From Malikia spinosa (GTDB lineage: Bacteria > Pseudomonadota > Gammaproteobacteria > Burkholderiales > Burkholderiaceae_C), in NCBI RefSeq assembly GCF_002980625.1, contig NZ_PVLR01000012.1, positions 124,001 through 188,000 of the forward strand: a stretch of DNA of 64,000 nt, given 5' to 3'. Positions 1 through 8,739 of this stretch are shown here, one piece after another. The notes under the pieces were generated by a model, which was not told where the DNA came from, ran no database searches, and was given only the letters and a program-made list of their open reading frames with translations. Within the stretch, counting starts at the first letter, position 1, and every line of letters starts with the position of its first letter. A program made the position numbers and the translations under genes.

Positions 1-14
1 GCTATTTCTGAGCC

Positions 15-1100
15 TCAGGTCGCGCTCGACTTGAATGCGACCACATGGTCGACGTCGAGCCGGATGCCGATCGGCTCGCCGAGTGCATGGTTGTGGTGGC
101 TCGGCACCAGCGACAGCACCCGCTCGCCGCTGCTGAGCTCCAGCGTGTAGAGGATCTCGGCGCCGCGAAACGCCTTGTTGACCACCTTGGCCCGTACCGG
201 GCTGTCATCGTCGTGCACCACGTCGTCCGGGCGCAGCAGCACGTCGACCGCGCAGGGCTCGGACGGCTGGCGGCTCGGACAGCCGGCGCAGCTGCGGCCG
301 CATTCGACCGGATCGACCGACGGCAGGACGCCGAGCGCGATCTCGACCTCATGCTCGTTGATGATCCGGCCTGGCAGCAGCACGCCCTGGCCGATGAAGT
401 TGGCGACGAAGCGGTTGGCCGGCTGGTGGTACAGGTTGTAGGCGCTGTCCCATTGCTGGATCCGGCCCTCGGCGACGACCCCGATCACGTCGGCCATCGC
501 GAAGGCCTCGTTCTGGTCATGCGTGACCAGCACCGCGGTCGCGCCCTCGCGCTTGAGGATTTCGCGCACCTCGAGCGAGAGCCGCTCGCGCAGGTCGACG
601 TCGAGATTCGAGAACGGCTCGTCGAGCAGCACCAACTGCGGCCGCGGCGCCAGCGCGCGCGCCAGCGCGACCCGCTGCTGCTGGCCGCCCGAGAGCTCGT
701 GCGGATGCTTGTGGCTCTGGCCCGACAGTCCGACCCGCTCGAGCAGATGCTCGACCCGCTGTTGCCGCTCGGCCGCGCTGGCCTGGCTCAGGCCGAAGCC
801 GACGTTCTGTGCCACCGTCAGGTGCGGAAACAGCGCATAGTCCTGGAACACCATGCCGATCTGGCGCTTCTCGGGCGCCAGGCTGTAGCCCGGGCGGCTG
901 ACGCAGACGCCATCGAGCCGGATCTCGCCGCCGGCCACCGGCTCGAAGCCGGCGATGCAGCGCAGCAAGGTGGTCTTGCCGCAGCCCGACGGCCCCAGCA
1001 GACAGGCGATCTGGCCCGCCTGCACCTGGAGGCTGACGTCCTGCACGATGGTCTGCTGACCGTAGCGTTGCACGAGATTGACAATGTCCAGATGAGCCAT
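15..1100 (-). CDS. fbpC: Ferric iron ABC transporter ATP-binding protein FbpC
   Basis: A 361-residue ATPase that would energise import of periplasmic Fe(III) through the FbpB permease. Visible motifs are Walker A GPSGCGKT (36-43), signature LSGGQ (136-140), Walker B with LLDE (about 158-161) and a switch His (194), followed by a TOBE-like regulatory region from about residue 235. That C-terminal region carries four cysteines (C267, C271, C274, C283), a possible metal or Fe-S site. The start is the ATG just before the MAHLDIV segment; an open frame continues far upstream but is antisense to other genes. It diverges from fbpB across a Fur-box-like site, so iron-repressed expression is inferred. 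The cognate binding protein is probably FbpA about 11 kb away. Confidence 0.93.
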   Translation of the reverse strand: MAHLDIVNLVQRYGQQTIVQDVSLQVQAGQIACLLGPSGCGKTTLLRCIAGFEPVAGGEIRLDGVCVSRPGYSLAPEKRQIGMVFQDYALFPHLTVAQNVGFGLSQASAAERQQRVEHLLERVGLSGQSHKHPHELSGGQQQRVALARALAPRPQLVLLDEPFSNLDVDLRERLSLEVREILKREGATAVLVTHDQNEAFAMADVIGVVAEGRIQQWDSAYNLYHQPANRFVANFIGQGVLLPGRIINEHEVEIALGVLPSVDPVECGRSCAGCPSRQPSEPCAVDVLLRPDDVVHDDDSPVRAKVVNKAFRGAEILYTLELSSGERVLSLVPSHHNHALGEPIGIRLDVDHVVAFKSSAT

Positions 1101-1122
1101 GGCAGCAAGGATAGTTAACAAA

Positions 1123-1137
1123 CGATTATTATTCTCA
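1123..1137. promoter_or_regulatory. Fur box between fbpC and fbpB
   Basis: The site CGATTATTATTCTCA matches the 7-1-7 Fur consensus TGATAATnATTATCA at 11 of 14 positions. It lies in the 60-bp divergent gap between fbpC and fbpB, so one operator could repress both. Binding is inferred from sequence and context only. Confidence 0.7.
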
Positions 1138-1160
1138 ACTAAAAACCGGTTCCGTTCACC

Positions 1161-2792
1161 ATGCGCCCCATTTCTCCCTTGCTTCAGCTGTCGCTGCTGG
1201 TCGCTGCCCTGGCGGCGCTGCCGGTCGCCAGCATCGCTTTCTACCTGCTGGCCGGAGGCACCGGCGCGACCTGGCAGCATCTGGTCGACACGGTGCTGGC
1301 GGACTATATCCTCAACTCGCTGCGGCTGTGCCTGGGGGTGGCGGCGGGCGTGATCCTGCTCGGCGTCAGCACCGCCTGGCTGACCGCGATGCATGATTTC
1401 CCGGGCCGGCGTGTCTTCGAATGGGCGCTGGTGCTGCCGATGGCGATGCCGGCCTATGTGCTGGCCTACCTCTACACCGACTGGCTGCAGTTCGTCGGTC
1501 CGGTGCAGACCGCCTTGCGCGAGGCCTTCGGCTGGCGCCGCAGCGACTACTGGTTCCCGGACGTGCGCAGCCTGGGCGGTGCGGCCGCGATGTTCACGCT
1601 GGTGCTCTATCCCTATGTCTACCTGCTGGCGCGCAATGCCTTCCTCGAGCGCAGCAGCGGCATGCTGGAGGCGGCGCGCACGCTGGGGCAGGGGCCCTGG
1701 CAGGTGTTCTGGCGCATCTCGCTGCCGCTGGCGCGACCCGCGATTGCCGCCGGCGTCGCGCTGGTGCTGATGGAAACCCTGGCCGACTACGGCACCGTGG
1801 CCTATTTCGGCGTCGACACCTTCACCACCGGCATCTACCGCGCCTGGTTCTCGCTGGGCGACCGCACGGCCGCGGCCCAGCTCGCTACGCTGCTGCTGGG
1901 TTTCGTCGTGCTGCTGCTGCTGATCGAGCGCCATTCGCGCGGTCGCGCCAGCTATCACAACACCACCGGCCGCAACCGGCCCATGCCGGGCCAGCGGCTG
2001 CAGGGCGGGCGCGCCTGGCTGGCGGCGCTCTGGTGCCTGCTGCCGCTGCTGCTGGGCTTCCTGTTGCCGGCCGGCCTGCTGCTGCGCATGGCCTGGGCCC
2101 AGGGCATTGGCGAGTTCGGCAGCCGCTTCTTCCACCTGGCCGGCAACAGCCTGACGCTGGCGCTGCTGACGGCGGCGCTGGCGGTCGGCCTGGCGCTGCT
2201 GCTGGCCTATGCGGCACGCCTGTCGCGCAGCTGGCTGGCGCGTGGCCTGAACCGGCTGGTCGGGCTCGGCTACGCGGTGCCGGGTTCGGTGATCGCGGTC
2301 GGAGTGCTGATTCCGGTGACCCGGCTCGACCATTGGCTGGCGGCCGGCTGGCAGCAGCTGTTCGGCCACAACCCCGGCCTGCTGTTGACCGGCGGCATCG
2401 CGGCCCTGGTCTATGCCTATCTGGTGCGCTTCCTGTCGGCGGCGCTGCAGACGGTCGAAGGCAGCCTGGGCAAGATCACCCCGAGCATGGACGACGCCGC
2501 GCGCAGCCTGGGCTCGGGCCAGTTCGCGGTGCTGCGCCGGGTCCACCTGCCGATCCTGCGCGGCAGCCTGTTCACCGCCGGCCTGCTGGTGTTCGTCGAT
2601 GTCATGAAGGAGCTGCCCGCCACCCTGGTCATGCGACCGTTCAACTTCGACACCCTGGCGACCCAGACCTACAACCTGGCCTCCGACGAGCGCCTGGCCG
2701 AGGCCTCCAGCGCCGCACTGGCCATTGTCGTGGTCGGCCTGCTGCCGCTGATCCTGCTGTCGCGCCAGATCGCCCGCGGCCGCAAGGTCTAG
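1161..2792 (+). CDS. fbpB: Ferric iron ABC transporter permease FbpB
   Basis: A 543-residue inner-membrane permease with two fused MetI-like transmembrane domains (about 12 hydrophobic segments). The repeated coupling-loop pattern is visible twice: EAARTLG near residue 170, and DDAARSLG in the second half. This matches the usual layout of FbpB/AfuB-type iron permeases, in which one polypeptide forms the whole channel. It would work with FbpC and the periplasmic protein FbpA. It is transcribed divergently from fbpC with a Fur-like operator in between; the gene order is unusual because FbpA is not adjacent. Confidence 0.92.
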   Translation: MRPISPLLQLSLLVAALAALPVASIAFYLLAGGTGATWQHLVDTVLADYILNSLRLCLGVAAGVILLGVSTAWLTAMHDFPGRRVFEWALVLPMAMPAYVLAYLYTDWLQFVGPVQTALREAFGWRRSDYWFPDVRSLGGAAAMFTLVLYPYVYLLARNAFLERSSGMLEAARTLGQGPWQVFWRISLPLARPAIAAGVALVLMETLADYGTVAYFGVDTFTTGIYRAWFSLGDRTAAAQLATLLLGFVVLLLLIERHSRGRASYHNTTGRNRPMPGQRLQGGRAWLAALWCLLPLLLGFLLPAGLLLRMAWAQGIGEFGSRFFHLAGNSLTLALLTAALAVGLALLLAYAARLSRSWLARGLNRLVGLGYAVPGSVIAVGVLIPVTRLDHWLAAGWQQLFGHNPGLLLTGGIAALVYAYLVRFLSAALQTVEGSLGKITPSMDDAARSLGSGQFAVLRRVHLPILRGSLFTAGLLVFVDVMKELPATLVMRPFNFDTLATQTYNLASDERLAEASSAALAIVVVGLLPLILLSRQIARGRKV

Positions 2793-2870
2793 CCCGCACC
2801 TCATCCGCCGCGCTATCGCCCGCGCCCTGGAGCGGGGCGAAGCGGAGCAGGGGAAATTTTGGCTTGCGAA

Positions 2871-2885
2871 TGAGATTGATTCTTG
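2871..2885. promoter_or_regulatory. Fur-box-like site upstream of the siderophore receptor
   Basis: TGAGATTGATTCTTG matches the Fur 7-1-7 consensus at 9 of 14 positions and closely resembles the tonB-upstream site at 7160. It lies about 90 bp before the receptor start; CATAAT at 2894-2899 could be the -10 element. The match is weaker than the other three sites, but its placement ahead of a siderophore receptor supports it. Confidence 0.6.
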
Positions 2886-2972
2886 TTTGATGTCATAATC
2901 GCGCCATCCAGCCAGCCACAGCGCGTCCCGGCGTTGCCAGCCAGCCAGCAATCTATCCAACGATTCTGCAAC

Positions 2973-5285
2973 ATGACTCGCAACGCCCGCTCCGATCTGT
3001 CTCTCGGTTTCCAGACCTCCCAGCCGCCCCGCGCTGAAGTCCAGGCCCCCACCGCCTCCGGTCTGCCGCTGCTGCCCCTGTTGCCGCTTGGCGCGCTGCT
3101 GCTGGCCGGCTCGATCAATGCCGCCGCTCAGACGGTTCCTGCCGCCAGCGAGGCCACGCTGTCGACCGTGACCGTCAAGGAGCAGGGCGATCCGATCGAG
3201 CTCAAGGCCAAGAACAGCCTGCGCACCACCGCCAGCCGGATTGGCAAGGGCGAGCAGGCGCTGCGCGACATTCCGCAGAGCGTCACGGTGATGACCGAGC
3301 GGCTGATGGATGACCGCAACCTCGACGATTTCCGTGAAGTGCTCAAGACCACCGCTGGCGTGACCTTCATGGCCGGCGAAACCGGCGAGGAAGACGTGCG
3401 CCTGCGCGGCTTCTCGCTCGGCCAGGCCGGCGACATCTACGTCGACGGCCTGCGCGACGCGCCGCTGATCGAGCGCGACACCTTCAACCACGGCAGCGTC
3501 GAAGTGCTGAAGGGATCGGCCTCGATGCTGTTCGGCAAGGGCTCGACCGGTGGCGTGGTGAACCAGGTCAGCAAGCAGCCCTATCTGATGGACCAGCACG
3601 AGGTCGATGTCACCGTCGGCAGCGGCAATGAACTGCGCGTGACTGGCGACTTCAACCTCAAGACCGGCGAGGACTCGGCGCTGCGCATCAACGCGATGAC
3701 GCACGAGGCCGACAACCACGGCGCCAGCATCGACAAGAAGGGCATCGCTGCCGGCTATCGCTGGGGCATCGGCTCGCGTGACGAGTTCTCGGTCGGCCTG
3801 TATCACCTCGAAACCGACGGACAGCCGCTCTACAACCACCCCTGGTTCACGGCCAACGGCAAGATCGAGCCGACCCTGTCGGCCAAGAACTACTACGGAC
3901 TGGTCAGCGACTACCTCAAGACCGAAAGCAGCTACGCCACCCTGAGCCACCTGCACCGCTTCAGCCAGGACTCCGAGCTCAAGACCACCTTGCGCCACGG
4001 CCGCTATGAGCGCGACCTGCTGGCCAGCGCGGTCCGCTTCGCGCCGGCGGCGCAGCAGCCGGGCGGAGTGGCCGTGACGGCCGACACCCTGAGCGCCAAC
4101 AGCGTGCTGTCCCGCAGCGCCAAGGCCCGGGTCGGCTACAGCGACCTGACCCAGCTCCAGAGCGACTACAGCGACAAGTTCCAGGCCTTCGGCAAGCAGC
4201 ACAGCCTGATCGCCGGTGTCGACCTGTCTTACGAGGACGCTGAGCGCAACAACAGCTACACCAGTGGCCTGACCGCATCGCCCAATACCCAGGTCGGCAC
4301 GCCGAACGACGGCGCCAGCGTGGCCGATACCCGCCTGCCGCCGCTGCTCAATACCTTCCAGGCCAGCAACATCGGCCTCTATGCGCAGGATACCGTCAGC
4401 CTCACCGATACCGTCAAGCTGATTGCCGGCCTACGCCTGGACCATTTCGAGGCTTCCTACCATGCGCCGGCCAACGGCAGCACGCCGGCGGCGAGCTTCA
4501 AGCGCAGCGACGACCTGATCAGCCCGCGCCTGGGCGCGCTCTACCAGCCGAACGCGGCCGAGTCCTACTACGCCTCTTTCGGCACCTCGTACAACACCTC
4601 GGGCGACAGCTACCAGTTCGCGCTCGGCTCGCTGGCAGCCGGCAGCAGCAACGCCAGGACCGCCCAGACCGACCCCGAGAAGAGCCGCAACTTCGAGCTC
4701 GGCAGCAAGTTCGAGCTGTTCGACAACAAGGCTTCGCTCGGCGTCGCGCTGTTCCACTCCGAGAAGTACAACGAGCGCAACACCGACCCGGACAGTGCCT
4801 CCAGCCAGATGCTGCTGTCGGGCAAGCGCCACGCCACCGGCATGGAATTCAACCTGGCCGGCCGCATCACGCCGAAGTGGGAAATCTTCTACAACCACAG
4901 CTGGATTCCGCTGGCCAAGATCGACGAGAGCAACGTCGCGCTCAACGCCGCGGGCACCGGGTCCCAGGTCAAGGGTGACCGCCCGGCGCTGACGCCCAAG
5001 CACAGCGCCAGCCTGTGGACCACCTACCGCGTCGCGCCGCAATGGCGCCTGGGTGCCGGCCTGAACTACCGTGGCGAGCAGAACCCCGAGGGCGCGCGCC
5101 AGATCACGGCCAAGGCCTTCACCACGGTCGACGCGATGGCCGAATACACCGTGGACGCCAACCAGACGCTCAAGCTCAACGTCACCAACCTGACCGACGA
5201 GCTGTATGCCGACGCGCTCTACCGTGGCTTCTATGCTCCGGGTGCCGCGCGCCAGGTCCAGCTGAGCTACAAGGTCCTGTTCTGA
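2973..5285 (+). CDS. TonB-dependent siderophore receptor (catecholate type)
   Basis: A 770-residue outer-membrane receptor. A long N-terminal export signal ends near the Ala-rich run at residues 49-52. It is followed by a TonB-box-like segment (TLSTVTV, 62-68), a plug domain with the siderophore-receptor signatures IPQSVTVMT and VEVLKGSASMLFG, and a beta-barrel ending in the usual C-terminal Phe. The start ATG at 2973 was chosen because the open frame upstream to 2883 adds residues that do not look like a signal peptide. The PiuC gene directly follows, as in Fiu/PiuA loci, which favours a catecholate or monomeric ferri-siderophore substrate; the actual ligand is not determinable. A Fur-like site lies upstream, and energy would come from the TonB-ExbBD system encoded 2 kb downstream. 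Confidence 0.92.
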   Translation: MTRNARSDLSLGFQTSQPPRAEVQAPTASGLPLLPLLPLGALLLAGSINAAAQTVPAASEATLSTVTVKEQGDPIELKAKNSLRTTASRIGKGEQALRDIPQSVTVMTERLMDDRNLDDFREVLKTTAGVTFMAGETGEEDVRLRGFSLGQAGDIYVDGLRDAPLIERDTFNHGSVEVLKGSASMLFGKGSTGGVVNQVSKQPYLMDQHEVDVTVGSGNELRVTGDFNLKTGEDSALRINAMTHEADNHGASIDKKGIAAGYRWGIGSRDEFSVGLYHLETDGQPLYNHPWFTANGKIEPTLSAKNYYGLVSDYLKTESSYATLSHLHRFSQDSELKTTLRHGRYERDLLASAVRFAPAAQQPGGVAVTADTLSANSVLSRSAKARVGYSDLTQLQSDYSDKFQAFGKQHSLIAGVDLSYEDAERNNSYTSGLTASPNTQVGTPNDGASVADTRLPPLLNTFQASNIGLYAQDTVSLTDTVKLIAGLRLDHFEASYHAPANGSTPAASFKRSDDLISPRLGALYQPNAAESYYASFGTSYNTSGDSYQFALGSLAAGSSNARTAQTDPEKSRNFELGSKFELFDNKASLGVALFHSEKYNERNTDPDSASSQMLLSGKRHATGMEFNLAGRITPKWEIFYNHSWIPLAKIDESNVALNAAGTGSQVKGDRPALTPKHSASLWTTYRVAPQWRLGAGLNYRGEQNPEGARQITAKAFTTVDAMAEYTVDANQTLKLNVTNLTDELYADALYRGFYAPGAARQVQLSYKVLF

Positions 5286-5339
5286 TCCGATCCTGTTGTT
5301 GAACACTGCTCCGGCCGCGCGGCCGGGGCTCAAGTCCCC

Positions 5340-6026
5340 ATGTTGCTGCACCTTAAAAACCTCCTGCGCCCCGAAGAACTGGCCCGCGCCCGTACCCTGC
5401 TCGGTGACGATGCGCCCTGGACCGATGGCGCCAGCACCGCCGGCGCCCAGGCCGTCACGCACAAGCGCAATGCCCAGCTGGCGCAGGACAGCCCGCAGGC
5501 GGCCGAACTGCAGCAGTTGGTGCGCGGCGCGCTGCAGCGCGACCCGCTGTTCTTCTCGGCCGCGCTGCCGCGCAAGATTTTCAACCCGCTGTTCAATCGC
5601 TACAGTGGCGACATGAACCATTACGGCCCCCATGTCGACGGCGCGGTGCTGCATTCCAGGGCCGGGCAGGAATGGGTGCGCACCGATGTCTCCTGCACCC
5701 TGTTCCTGGCCGAACCCGACGAGTACGACGGCGGCGAGCTGCTGGTGCATGACACCTATGGCAGCCGCGGCGTCAAGCTGGCCGCTGGCGATGCGGTGCT
5801 CTACCCCGGCACCAGCGTGCATGAGGTCACGCCGGTCACGCGCGGTGCCCGCCTGGCGAGCTTTTTCTGGATCGAGAGCATGGTGCGCAGCGACGAACAG
5901 CGCCGCACCCTGTTCGAGCTCGACATGAACCTGCTGCGCTTGCGCGAGCGCCATGGCGAGAGCGCCGAGACCATCGCCTTGAGCGGCGTCTATCACAACC
6001 TGCTGCGGCAATGGGCCAGCACCTGA
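5340..6026 (+). CDS. piuC: PKHD-type Fe(II)/2-oxoglutarate dioxygenase PiuC (YbiX family)
   Basis: A 228-residue cytosolic dioxygenase of the PiuC/YbiX family. The iron facial triad is visible as H98-x-D100 and H161, and an Arg at 171 is placed to bind 2-oxoglutarate. Length is typical of the family. In other bacteria this family is repeatedly found beside Fiu/PiuA-type siderophore receptors and is iron regulated, as here (54 bp after the receptor stop). The exact substrate is unknown for the family; a role in handling imported siderophore is an inference. A GC-rich palindrome at 5311-5326 precedes it, without a T tract. Confidence 0.92.
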   Translation: MLLHLKNLLRPEELARARTLLGDDAPWTDGASTAGAQAVTHKRNAQLAQDSPQAAELQQLVRGALQRDPLFFSAALPRKIFNPLFNRYSGDMNHYGPHVDGAVLHSRAGQEWVRTDVSCTLFLAEPDEYDGGELLVHDTYGSRGVKLAAGDAVLYPGTSVHEVTPVTRGARLASFFWIESMVRSDEQRRTLFELDMNLLRLRERHGESAETIALSGVYHNLLRQWAST

Positions 6027-6041
6027 GCCCGGCCTGACACC

Positions 6042-7181
6042 ATGCATTCCTTGCCGCGTCGCCAGCACCTGCCGCCCGGTCTGCTCACGCTGGCCGACCA
6101 CGAGACCCACGCGCAAAGCCGGCTCGATGCCGCGGTCTGGGCCTATTTCAGTGGCGGCGCCGCCGACGAGATCACGTTGCACGCCAATCGCCAGGCCTGG
6201 GACCGGCTGTCGCTGCGGCCCCGGGTGCTGCGACCGCTGCAGCCGCTCGACCTCAGTTGCCATCTGCTCGGAAAAAGCTGGCCGACCCCGCTGCTGGTCG
6301 CGCCAATGGCCTGCCAGCGCCTGGCCCATCCCGATGGCGAGCGCGCGACTGCGCTGGCCGCTGCCGCGCTCGGTGCCGGACTGGTGCTGAGCGCGCAGAC
6401 CAGCACCGCCCCCGAAGCCGTGGCGCAGCTGGCGCTGGGCGATGCCGGGCGCGGCCCGCTCTGGTTCCAGCTCTACGGGCTGGGCGACCGGGGTTGGATG
6501 CTCGAGCTGGTGCAGCGCGTGCAGCAGGCCGGCTACGAGGCGCTGGTGCTGACGGTCGATGCCCCGGTCAACGGTGTGCGCGACCGCGAACGGCGCGCCG
6601 GCTTCACCCTGCCGCCCGACTGGCTGGCGCTGCCCGGCCCTGCGGCGCCGGCAGGCGGGCCGGGTGGGCCTGGTGGGCCGGTTGGCCTGCAGGCCTTGCT
6701 GAGCCAGGCCCTGTCCTGGGCCGATGTCGAGTGGCTGCTGGCGCACAGTCCGCTGCCGCTGCTGCTCAAGGGCATCACCCATCCGGACGACGCACGCCAG
6801 GCCGCCAGCCTGGGCGTGGCGGGCCTGATCTGCTCCAACCACGGCGGCCGCGTGCTCGATACCCTGCCGGCAACGGTCGAGCTGCTGCCCGCCATCGTGC
6901 AGGCCGTGCAGGGCGCCTGCCCGGTGCTGGTCGATGGTGGCATCCGGCGCGGCACCGACATCGTCAAGGCGCTGGCGCTGGGCGCGCAGGCGGTGCTGGT
7001 CGGCCGGCCGGTGCTGTACGGCCTGAGCAATGCCGGCGCCACCGGGGTCGCCCATGTGCTGCGCCTGCTGCTCGACGAGTTCATGGCCGCGCTGGCCCTG
7101 TGCGGTATTGATCGCTTGGCCGACCTCAAGCCCTCCTGTTTATGGAGCTTGAACATGAATGAGATTGATTCTCGTTTATAA
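6042..7181 (+). CDS. FMN-dependent alpha-hydroxy-acid dehydrogenase/oxidase (LldD/LOX-like)
   Basis: A 379-residue TIM-barrel flavoenzyme of the glycolate oxidase/L-lactate dehydrogenase family. The catalytic set is intact: Y35, Y145 in QLY, D173 in TVDAP, K243, and H267 with R270 in SNHGGR; the phosphate-binding segment VDGGIRRGTD follows. A Gly/Pro-rich loop (about 199-214) replaces the variable loop 4 region. It would oxidise a 2-hydroxy acid such as L-lactate to the 2-oxo acid; substrate and electron acceptor cannot be read from the sequence. It starts 15 bp after piuC and so is probably in the iron-regulated unit. Its last codons run through the Fur-like operator of tonB. Confidence 0.88.
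   Translation: MHSLPRRQHLPPGLLTLADHETHAQSRLDAAVWAYFSGGAADEITLHANRQAWDRLSLRPRVLRPLQPLDLSCHLLGKSWPTPLLVAPMACQRLAHPDGERATALAAAALGAGLVLSAQTSTAPEAVAQLALGDAGRGPLWFQLYGLGDRGWMLELVQRVQQAGYEALVLTVDAPVNGVRDRERRAGFTLPPDWLALPGPAAPAGGPGGPGGPVGLQALLSQALSWADVEWLLAHSPLPLLLKGITHPDDARQAASLGVAGLICSNHGGRVLDTLPATVELLPAIVQAVQGACPVLVDGGIRRGTDIVKALALGAQAVLVGRPVLYGLSNAGATGVAHVLRLLLDEFMAALALCGIDRLADLKPSCLWSLNMNEIDSRL
7160..7174. promoter_or_regulatory. Fur box and -10 element of the tonB-exbB-exbD-hemP unit
   Basis: TGAGATTGATTCTCG matches the Fur consensus at 10 of 14 positions. A consensus -10 hexamer TATAAT follows at 7177-7182, so Fur bound here would cover the -35 to -10 spacer. The site lies within the last codons of the upstream dehydrogenase gene. 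The same arrangement recurs upstream of fbpA. Confidence 0.72.
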
Positions 7182-7237
7182 TCTGCTTCTCCCTTCCATG
7201 CGGCCCGGCCTGTCCCCGCGCCACAGGGCGACACCCT

Positions 7238-8026
7238 ATGACCATTGCTTCCCCCTCTGCCCGCAGGCCTGATCCGGCCACTGCCTCGCCAGACCGTCAC
7301 CGGCGCCACGCCTCGGTGCTGGTAGCCGTGCTGGTCGCGCATGCGCTCGGCCTCTGGGCCCTGCTGGCCGGCTTGTCCGATCCGCCCGAACTGCCGGTGC
7401 CCGGCGAGGTCGTCACGACCGCCTTGCTGCTGCCCGAACCGGCCTCGGCCGCTTCAGCGGCTGCTCCAGCCAGGCCTGCCGCCGCGAAGCCGCAGCCGGC
7501 CAGGCCCCAGGCCAAGCCGGCGCAACAGCCGCCGACTGCCCAGCCGCTCCCGACTCCCTCGGCGCCTGCCAGGTCGCAGTCATCCGCTGCGCTGCCGGCG
7601 GCCGTTCCGACCCAGGCGCCGAGTGCGCAAGCACCAGCGGGCGCCAGGTCGCCGGCCGCGCCAGCGTCCCAGGCCGCTGCGGCGCCCGCCAGCGCTGCTA
7701 CCGGCAGTGCCGCCACTGCTGCAGCCACCCCGGCCCCGGCCCGGGTCGAGCTGCCAAGCTCGAGCGCCGACTACCTCAACAACCCCAAGCCGGCCTATCC
7801 TGGCTTGAGCAAGCGGCTCGGCGAGGAGGGCAAGGTCGTGCTGCGCGTGCTGATCGAAGCCGACGGCAGCGCCTCGAAGGCCGAGATCCGCAGCTCGAGC
7901 GGCTACGACCGGCTCGACCAGGCCGCGCTGCAGACCGTGCTGCGCTGGCGCTACCTGCCCGGCAAGCGCGGTGGCGTGGCCGAGGCCATGTGGTTCAACG
8001 TTCCGATCAATTTTGTCTTGGAGTAA
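7238..8026 (+). CDS. tonB: Energy transducer TonB
   Basis: A 262-residue TonB protein that couples the ExbB-ExbD proton motor to outer-membrane receptors. One N-terminal transmembrane helix (about 26-47) is followed by a long Ala/Pro-rich periplasm-spanning linker (about 66-165). The C-terminal TonB domain has the characteristic YPGLSKRLGEEGKVVLRV and ALQTVLRWRYLPG segments. It is the first gene of a tight tonB-exbB-exbD-hemP unit behind a Fur-like operator, so it likely serves the siderophore receptor upstream and possibly heme receptors elsewhere. Confidence 0.94.
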   Translation: MTIASPSARRPDPATASPDRHRRHASVLVAVLVAHALGLWALLAGLSDPPELPVPGEVVTTALLLPEPASAASAAAPARPAAAKPQPARPQAKPAQQPPTAQPLPTPSAPARSQSSAALPAAVPTQAPSAQAPAGARSPAAPASQAAAAPASAATGSAATAAATPAPARVELPSSSADYLNNPKPAYPGLSKRLGEEGKVVLRVLIEADGSASKAEIRSSSGYDRLDQAALQTVLRWRYLPGKRGGVAEAMWFNVPINFVLE

Positions 8027-8030
8027 GTCT

Positions 8031-8729
8031 ATGGAAACGCAATTCGGCCTCGCGCATGTCTGGAACCAGGGCGACTGGGTCACCCGCACCGTCGCGCTGA
8101 TCCTGCTCGGCATGTCGGTCGCCTCCTGGGTCGTCATCGTCGTCAAGGCGCTCGACCTCAGGCGCCACCTGGCCCAGGCCCGCAGCAGTCATGATTTCTG
8201 GCACAGCCAGGATTTCGCCACCGCCCTCGACAAGCTGGCCGGCAGCGACAACCCGTTCCGCCTGCTGGCCCAGGAAGGCCAGGACGCGACCCGGCATCTG
8301 CTGCACCTCGACGGCGAAGCGCCGGCCCAGCTGCACGACAGCCTCGATGTCAGCGAATGGGTCACGCGCGCGCTGCGCAACTCGATCGACGACTTCACTG
8401 CCCGGCTGCAGTCCGGCCTCAGCGTGCTGGCCTCGATCGGCTCGACCGCGCCCTTCGTCGGCCTGTTCGGCACCGTCTGGGGCATCTACCACGCGCTGCT
8501 CGGCATCGGGGCCGCCGGCCAGGCCAACATAGCCCAGGTCGCCGGCCCGATCGGCGAGGCCCTGATCATGACCGCGCTCGGCCTGGTGGTCGCGATTCCC
8601 GCCGTGCTGGGCTACAACGCGCTGGTGCGCGGCAACAAGGGCGTGCTGCACCAGCTCAACCGCTTTGCCCATGACCTGCACGCCTATTTCGTGACCGGCG
8701 CCCGTGTCACGGTGACCCGCAAGGGCTGA
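8031..8729 (+). CDS. exbB: Biopolymer transport protein ExbB (MotA/TolQ/ExbB family)
   Basis: A 232-residue inner-membrane proton-channel subunit with three hydrophobic segments (about 16-38, 130-152 and 178-200). The conserved MotA/TolQ/ExbB pattern appears in VLASIGSTAPFVGLFGTVWG. The ATG at 8031 is chosen: it follows the tonB stop by 4 bp with a TTGGAG Shine-Dalgarno just inside tonB, whereas the upstream extension of the frame is antisense-like sequence inside tonB. It forms the stator complex with ExbD and TonB. Confidence 0.93.
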   Translation: METQFGLAHVWNQGDWVTRTVALILLGMSVASWVVIVVKALDLRRHLAQARSSHDFWHSQDFATALDKLAGSDNPFRLLAQEGQDATRHLLHLDGEAPAQLHDSLDVSEWVTRALRNSIDDFTARLQSGLSVLASIGSTAPFVGLFGTVWGIYHALLGIGAAGQANIAQVAGPIGEALIMTALGLVVAIPAVLGYNALVRGNKGVLHQLNRFAHDLHAYFVTGARVTVTRKG

Positions 8730-8739
8730 GGAGGACGGG

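Noticed and set aside
2883-2972. An upstream extension of the siderophore receptor gene to 2883
   Set aside because: It would begin inside or beside the Fur-like site and adds 30 residues that do not resemble a signal peptide.
1101-4202. A very long minus-strand open frame upstream of fbpC
   Set aside because: It is antisense to fbpB and the siderophore receptor and shows only Ala/Gln/Arg-rich high-GC translation without family motifs. Only the part after 1100 (fbpC) is real.
5311-5326. Perfect GC palindrome after the siderophore receptor as a terminator
   Set aside because: There is no T tract and piuC follows within 14 bp, so termination is unlikely; it may be only a GC-rich palindrome.
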